From contig VGHR01000010.1 of NCBI GenBank assembly GCA_016868205.1, forward strand, positions 1 to 47,641: a stretch of 47,641 bases of DNA, in the 5' to 3' direction. The position numbers and the translations under genes are program-made. Origin of the DNA: Betaproteobacteria bacterium (GTDB lineage: Bacteria; Pseudomonadota; Gammaproteobacteria; Burkholderiales; Burkholderiaceae_C). This document shows positions 45,641-47,641 of the stretch, piece after piece (the first letter of the stretch is position 1; the number at the start of each line of letters is the position of its first letter). The notes below the pieces were generated by a model that saw only the letters and a list, made by a program, of their open reading frames with translations, was not told where the DNA came from and searched no databases.

Positions 45641-47545
45641 ATGTTCGACTTCATTCGCAAGCACACCAAGATCACCATGGGCTTGCTGTTCCTGCTCATC
45701 GTGCCCTCTTTTGTGCTGCTCGGCCTCAACGATTACGGCCAGAGGGAGGCCAAGAAAGTGGTCGCTCAAGTCGATGGCATGGACATCACCCAGGCCGAAT
45801 GGGATGCGGCTCACCGACAAGAGGTGGACAGGCTGCGGGCGCAGATGCCGGGCCTGGACATGAAGCTGCTTGACAGCCCCGAGATCAAGTTCGGCATTCT
45901 CGAGCGGATCGTGCGCGAGCGGGTCCTGTCGGTGGCCGCCGGCAAGCTGCACTTGACCGCCAGCAACCAAAAGCTGGCCAATGAGCTCCAATCCAATCCA
46001 CAGATTGCCATGCTGCGCAAGGCCGACGGCAGTCTCGATATGGAGCGTTACAAGCAGTTGCTCGGCGCGCAGGGCATGACCCCCGAGATGTTTGAGGCCA
46101 GTGTCCGAGCGGAAATGTCCACCCGGCAGGTTTTGCAGGGTGTGGTCGGTACCGGGTCGGCAGCCCATGCTGTGGCTGATGCGGCTCTGGCGGCCTTCTT
46201 TGACCGGCGCGAAGTGCAATGGGCCCGCTTTCAGCCCGTGGACTTTCTCAAGGGCCTCGAGCCCTCGGCAGCCGATCTCGAGCAGTTTCACAAGGCCAAG
46301 GCCGACCAGTTCATGGCGCCCGAGCGGGCCAGCGTGCAGTACCTGGTTCTTGACCCACAGGCCCTCAGCCGATCGATTCAGGTCAGCGAATCGGATCTGA
46401 AGGCGTATTACGAGCAAAACCGCCAGGCCGGCCGGGAAGAGCGCCGCGCCAGCCATATTCTCATCAATGCGCCCAAGACGGCCGCCGCTGCGGATCGCGA
46501 GGCGGCCAAGGCGCGGGCCGGCGAATTGCTGGCGCAACTGCGCAAGGCCCCCGACAGTTTTGCAGCCCTGGCCCGCAAGCACTCGCAGGACGGCGGCTCG
46601 GCCGAGCGGGGCGGAGATCTGGACTACTTCGGTCGTGGCGCCATGGTCAAACCGTTTGAGGATGCGGTGTTCGCCTTGTCCAAGGGTCAGGTCAGCGATC
46701 TTGTGGAAACCGAGTTTGGCTACCACATCATTCGCCTGACCGATATCAGGGCGCCTAAACAGCGCAGCTTCGAGGAAATGAAGGACGAGTTGGCAGCCGA
46801 AGTGCGCAAGCAGATGCTGCCCAAGAAGTTTGCAGAAGCGGCCGAGCAGTTCAGCAACCTGGTCTACGAGCAGTCCGACAGTCTCAAGCCTGCGGCCGAC
46901 AAACTCGGCCTGCAAATTCAGAGTGCCGAGCAAATCACCCGCACGGCTGCGCCAGGCAGCAAGGGCCCCCTGTCCAGTGCCAAGCTGCTCGGCGCCTTGT
47001 TCTCGGCCGAGTCTCTTGAGAAAAAGAGAAACACCGAGGCGGTCGATATCGGCGCGGGCGTCCTGGTCTCGGCCCGCATCGTGCAGCACACCCCCGCCCG
47101 ACAATTGGGCCTCGATGAGGTGCGAGCTCAGGTGCGATCACGCTGGTTGGTCGAGCGCAGCGCTGCCTTGGCCCGCGAGGAGGGCGCACGGCGTCTGTCG
47201 CAGTGGCAGGCGCAGCCCGAGCAAGCCAAGTGGTTTGAAACCCTAACACTCAGCCGCGAAGAGCCGACGAAGATACCCGCCTCGGTGTTTAACGCCGCCA
47301 TGCGCGCCGACCCTGCGACCTTGCCCAGCCTTAAGGGCGTCGACTTGGGAGCCGAAGGCTATGCCATCGTCAAGGTCAATCAGGTGCTGCCGCGAAAGGA
47401 GCGGACCCCTAACGAGCGGGAGCAGGCGCGCAGCCAGTACACCCAGTGGTGGTCCGGTGCCGAAGGCCAGGCCTATTACAAGCTGCTGCAGGATCGCTAC
47501 AAGGTGAAGTTTTTGATCAGCAAGCCCGATGCGACCAAGGCTTGA
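45641..47545 (+). CDS. ppiD: Peptidyl-prolyl isomerase PpiD (SurA-like periplasmic chaperone)
   Basis: 634 residues from ATG 45641 (MFDFIRKHTKITMGLLFLLI). One N-terminal membrane anchor, a SurA-N-like chaperone domain (about 35-200), a parvulin domain near 270-360 (ERRASHILINAPK, FAALARKHSQDGGSAERGGDL, ETEFGYHIIRLTD), and a C-terminal chaperone part. It is anchored in the inner membrane, facing the periplasm, and helps outer-membrane proteins fold. An in-frame extension to 45566 lies inside the terminator and is not used. Confidence 0.95.
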   Translation: MFDFIRKHTKITMGLLFLLIVPSFVLLGLNDYGQREAKKVVAQVDGMDITQAEWDAAHRQEVDRLRAQMPGLDMKLLDSPEIKFGILERIVRERVLSVAAGKLHLTASNQKLANELQSNPQIAMLRKADGSLDMERYKQLLGAQGMTPEMFEASVRAEMSTRQVLQGVVGTGSAAHAVADAALAAFFDRREVQWARFQPVDFLKGLEPSAADLEQFHKAKADQFMAPERASVQYLVLDPQALSRSIQVSESDLKAYYEQNRQAGREERRASHILINAPKTAAAADREAAKARAGELLAQLRKAPDSFAALARKHSQDGGSAERGGDLDYFGRGAMVKPFEDAVFALSKGQVSDLVETEFGYHIIRLTDIRAPKQRSFEEMKDELAAEVRKQMLPKKFAEAAEQFSNLVYEQSDSLKPAADKLGLQIQSAEQITRTAAPGSKGPLSSAKLLGALFSAESLEKKRNTEAVDIGAGVLVSARIVQHTPARQLGLDEVRAQVRSRWLVERSAALAREEGARRLSQWQAQPEQAKWFETLTLSREEPTKIPASVFNAAMRADPATLPSLKGVDLGAEGYAIVKVNQVLPRKERTPNEREQARSQYTQWWSGAEGQAYYKLLQDRYKVKFLISKPDATKA

Positions 47546-47577
47546 TCGCCGGCTGCATTTTTAGCGGATCGAGCCCC

Positions 47578-47583
47578 TATAAT
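47578..47583 (+). promoter_or_regulatory. Promoter -10 of the tRNA-His gene
   Basis: A perfect TATAAT 11 bases before the tRNA, with a weak -35. It fits a stable-RNA promoter. Confidence 0.6.
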
Positions 47584-47594
47584 TTGCGCTTCGC

Positions 47595-47641
47595 GGTGGC
47601 TGTAGCTCAGTTGGTAGAGTCCAGGATTGTGATTCCTGTCG
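47595..47641 (+). tRNA. tRNA-His (anticodon GTG), 3' part cut by window
   Basis: The visible part has an extra 5' G (the histidine-specific G-1), acceptor GTGGCTG, D arm AGCTCAGTTGGTAGAG and anticodon arm CAGGATTGTGATTCCTG with GTG in the loop. The T arm and the acceptor 3' strand lie beyond the window. Confidence 0.9.

Noticed and set aside
45203..47104. 633-codon open frame on the minus strand
   Set aside because: It is antisense to hupB, tRNA-Val and ppiD, all of which are certain; the translation has no recognisable domain.

Overview
The window is a GC-rich (roughly 60% or more) chromosomal segment of a betaproteobacterium, most likely of the order Burkholderiales. Pointers are an alanine/lysine-rich N-terminal extension on RpoD, a phasin with TGC-rich operators, an arginine-type EF-P together with its rhamnosyltransferase EarP, a hupB/tRNA-Val/ppiD block, a feruloyl-CoA-synthetase-type phenylpropanoid operon and a LiuR-like operator. 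I see no insertion sequence, prophage, CRISPR array or toxin-antitoxin pair. The genes are tightly packed and no gap exceeds 300 bases.

Left part (1-4744): a sodium:solute symporter gene runs off the left edge and is headed by a clear TPP riboswitch. Upstream of it lie ferredoxin:NADP+ reductase and a 7Fe ferredoxin. Divergent from these are an orphan branched-chain-amino-acid-type (LIV-type) solute-binding protein and a tiny cysteine protein gene preceded by a strongly structured, unassigned RNA element.

Minus-strand block (4756-19992): the heat-shock genes grpE-dnaK-dnaJ have two near-consensus sigma-32 promoters. Next is a six-gene operon (enoyl-CoA hydratase, feruloyl-CoA-synthetase-like ligase, thiolase, SDR dehydrogenase, hotdog thioesterase, MarR repressor) that looks like CoA-dependent side-chain shortening of hydroxycinnamates. 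A perfect palindrome in front of its first gene is a good MarR operator candidate. Then come rpoD, dnaG and a second SDR dehydrogenase whose upstream region has a LiuR-like site and a nine-G homopolymer.

Middle (20172-34372): a patatin-like lipoprotein; a phasin divergent from a class II histone-deacetylase-like amidohydrolase, with two near-identical operators flanking the phasin promoter; then a long plus-strand run of thioesterase, nitroreductase, fused LivHM permease, LivG, LivF, FKBP isomerase, PncB, NhaD-type antiporter, 2-hydroxyacid dehydrogenase, RmuC and an MFS transporter. The LIV permease/ATPase set lacks a binding protein, while the left part has an unpaired one.

Right part (34367-47641): a LOG-family hydrolase, an AEC transporter, a DUF3445 (HODM-like) heme protein and EF-P on the minus strand; a VOC protein and a PLP dehydratase on plus; EarP on minus; then uvrC-pgsA-EamA transporter, a tartrate/malate-type dehydrogenase, hupB, tRNA-Val, ppiD and the first part of a tRNA-His gene cut by the right edge. 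Most genes are housekeeping or ordinary metabolism. The most interesting signals are regulatory and RNA-level: the structured element at 4356-4465, the hairpin series between dnaK and dnaJ, the paired phasin operators and the self-contained MarR phenylpropanoid operon.
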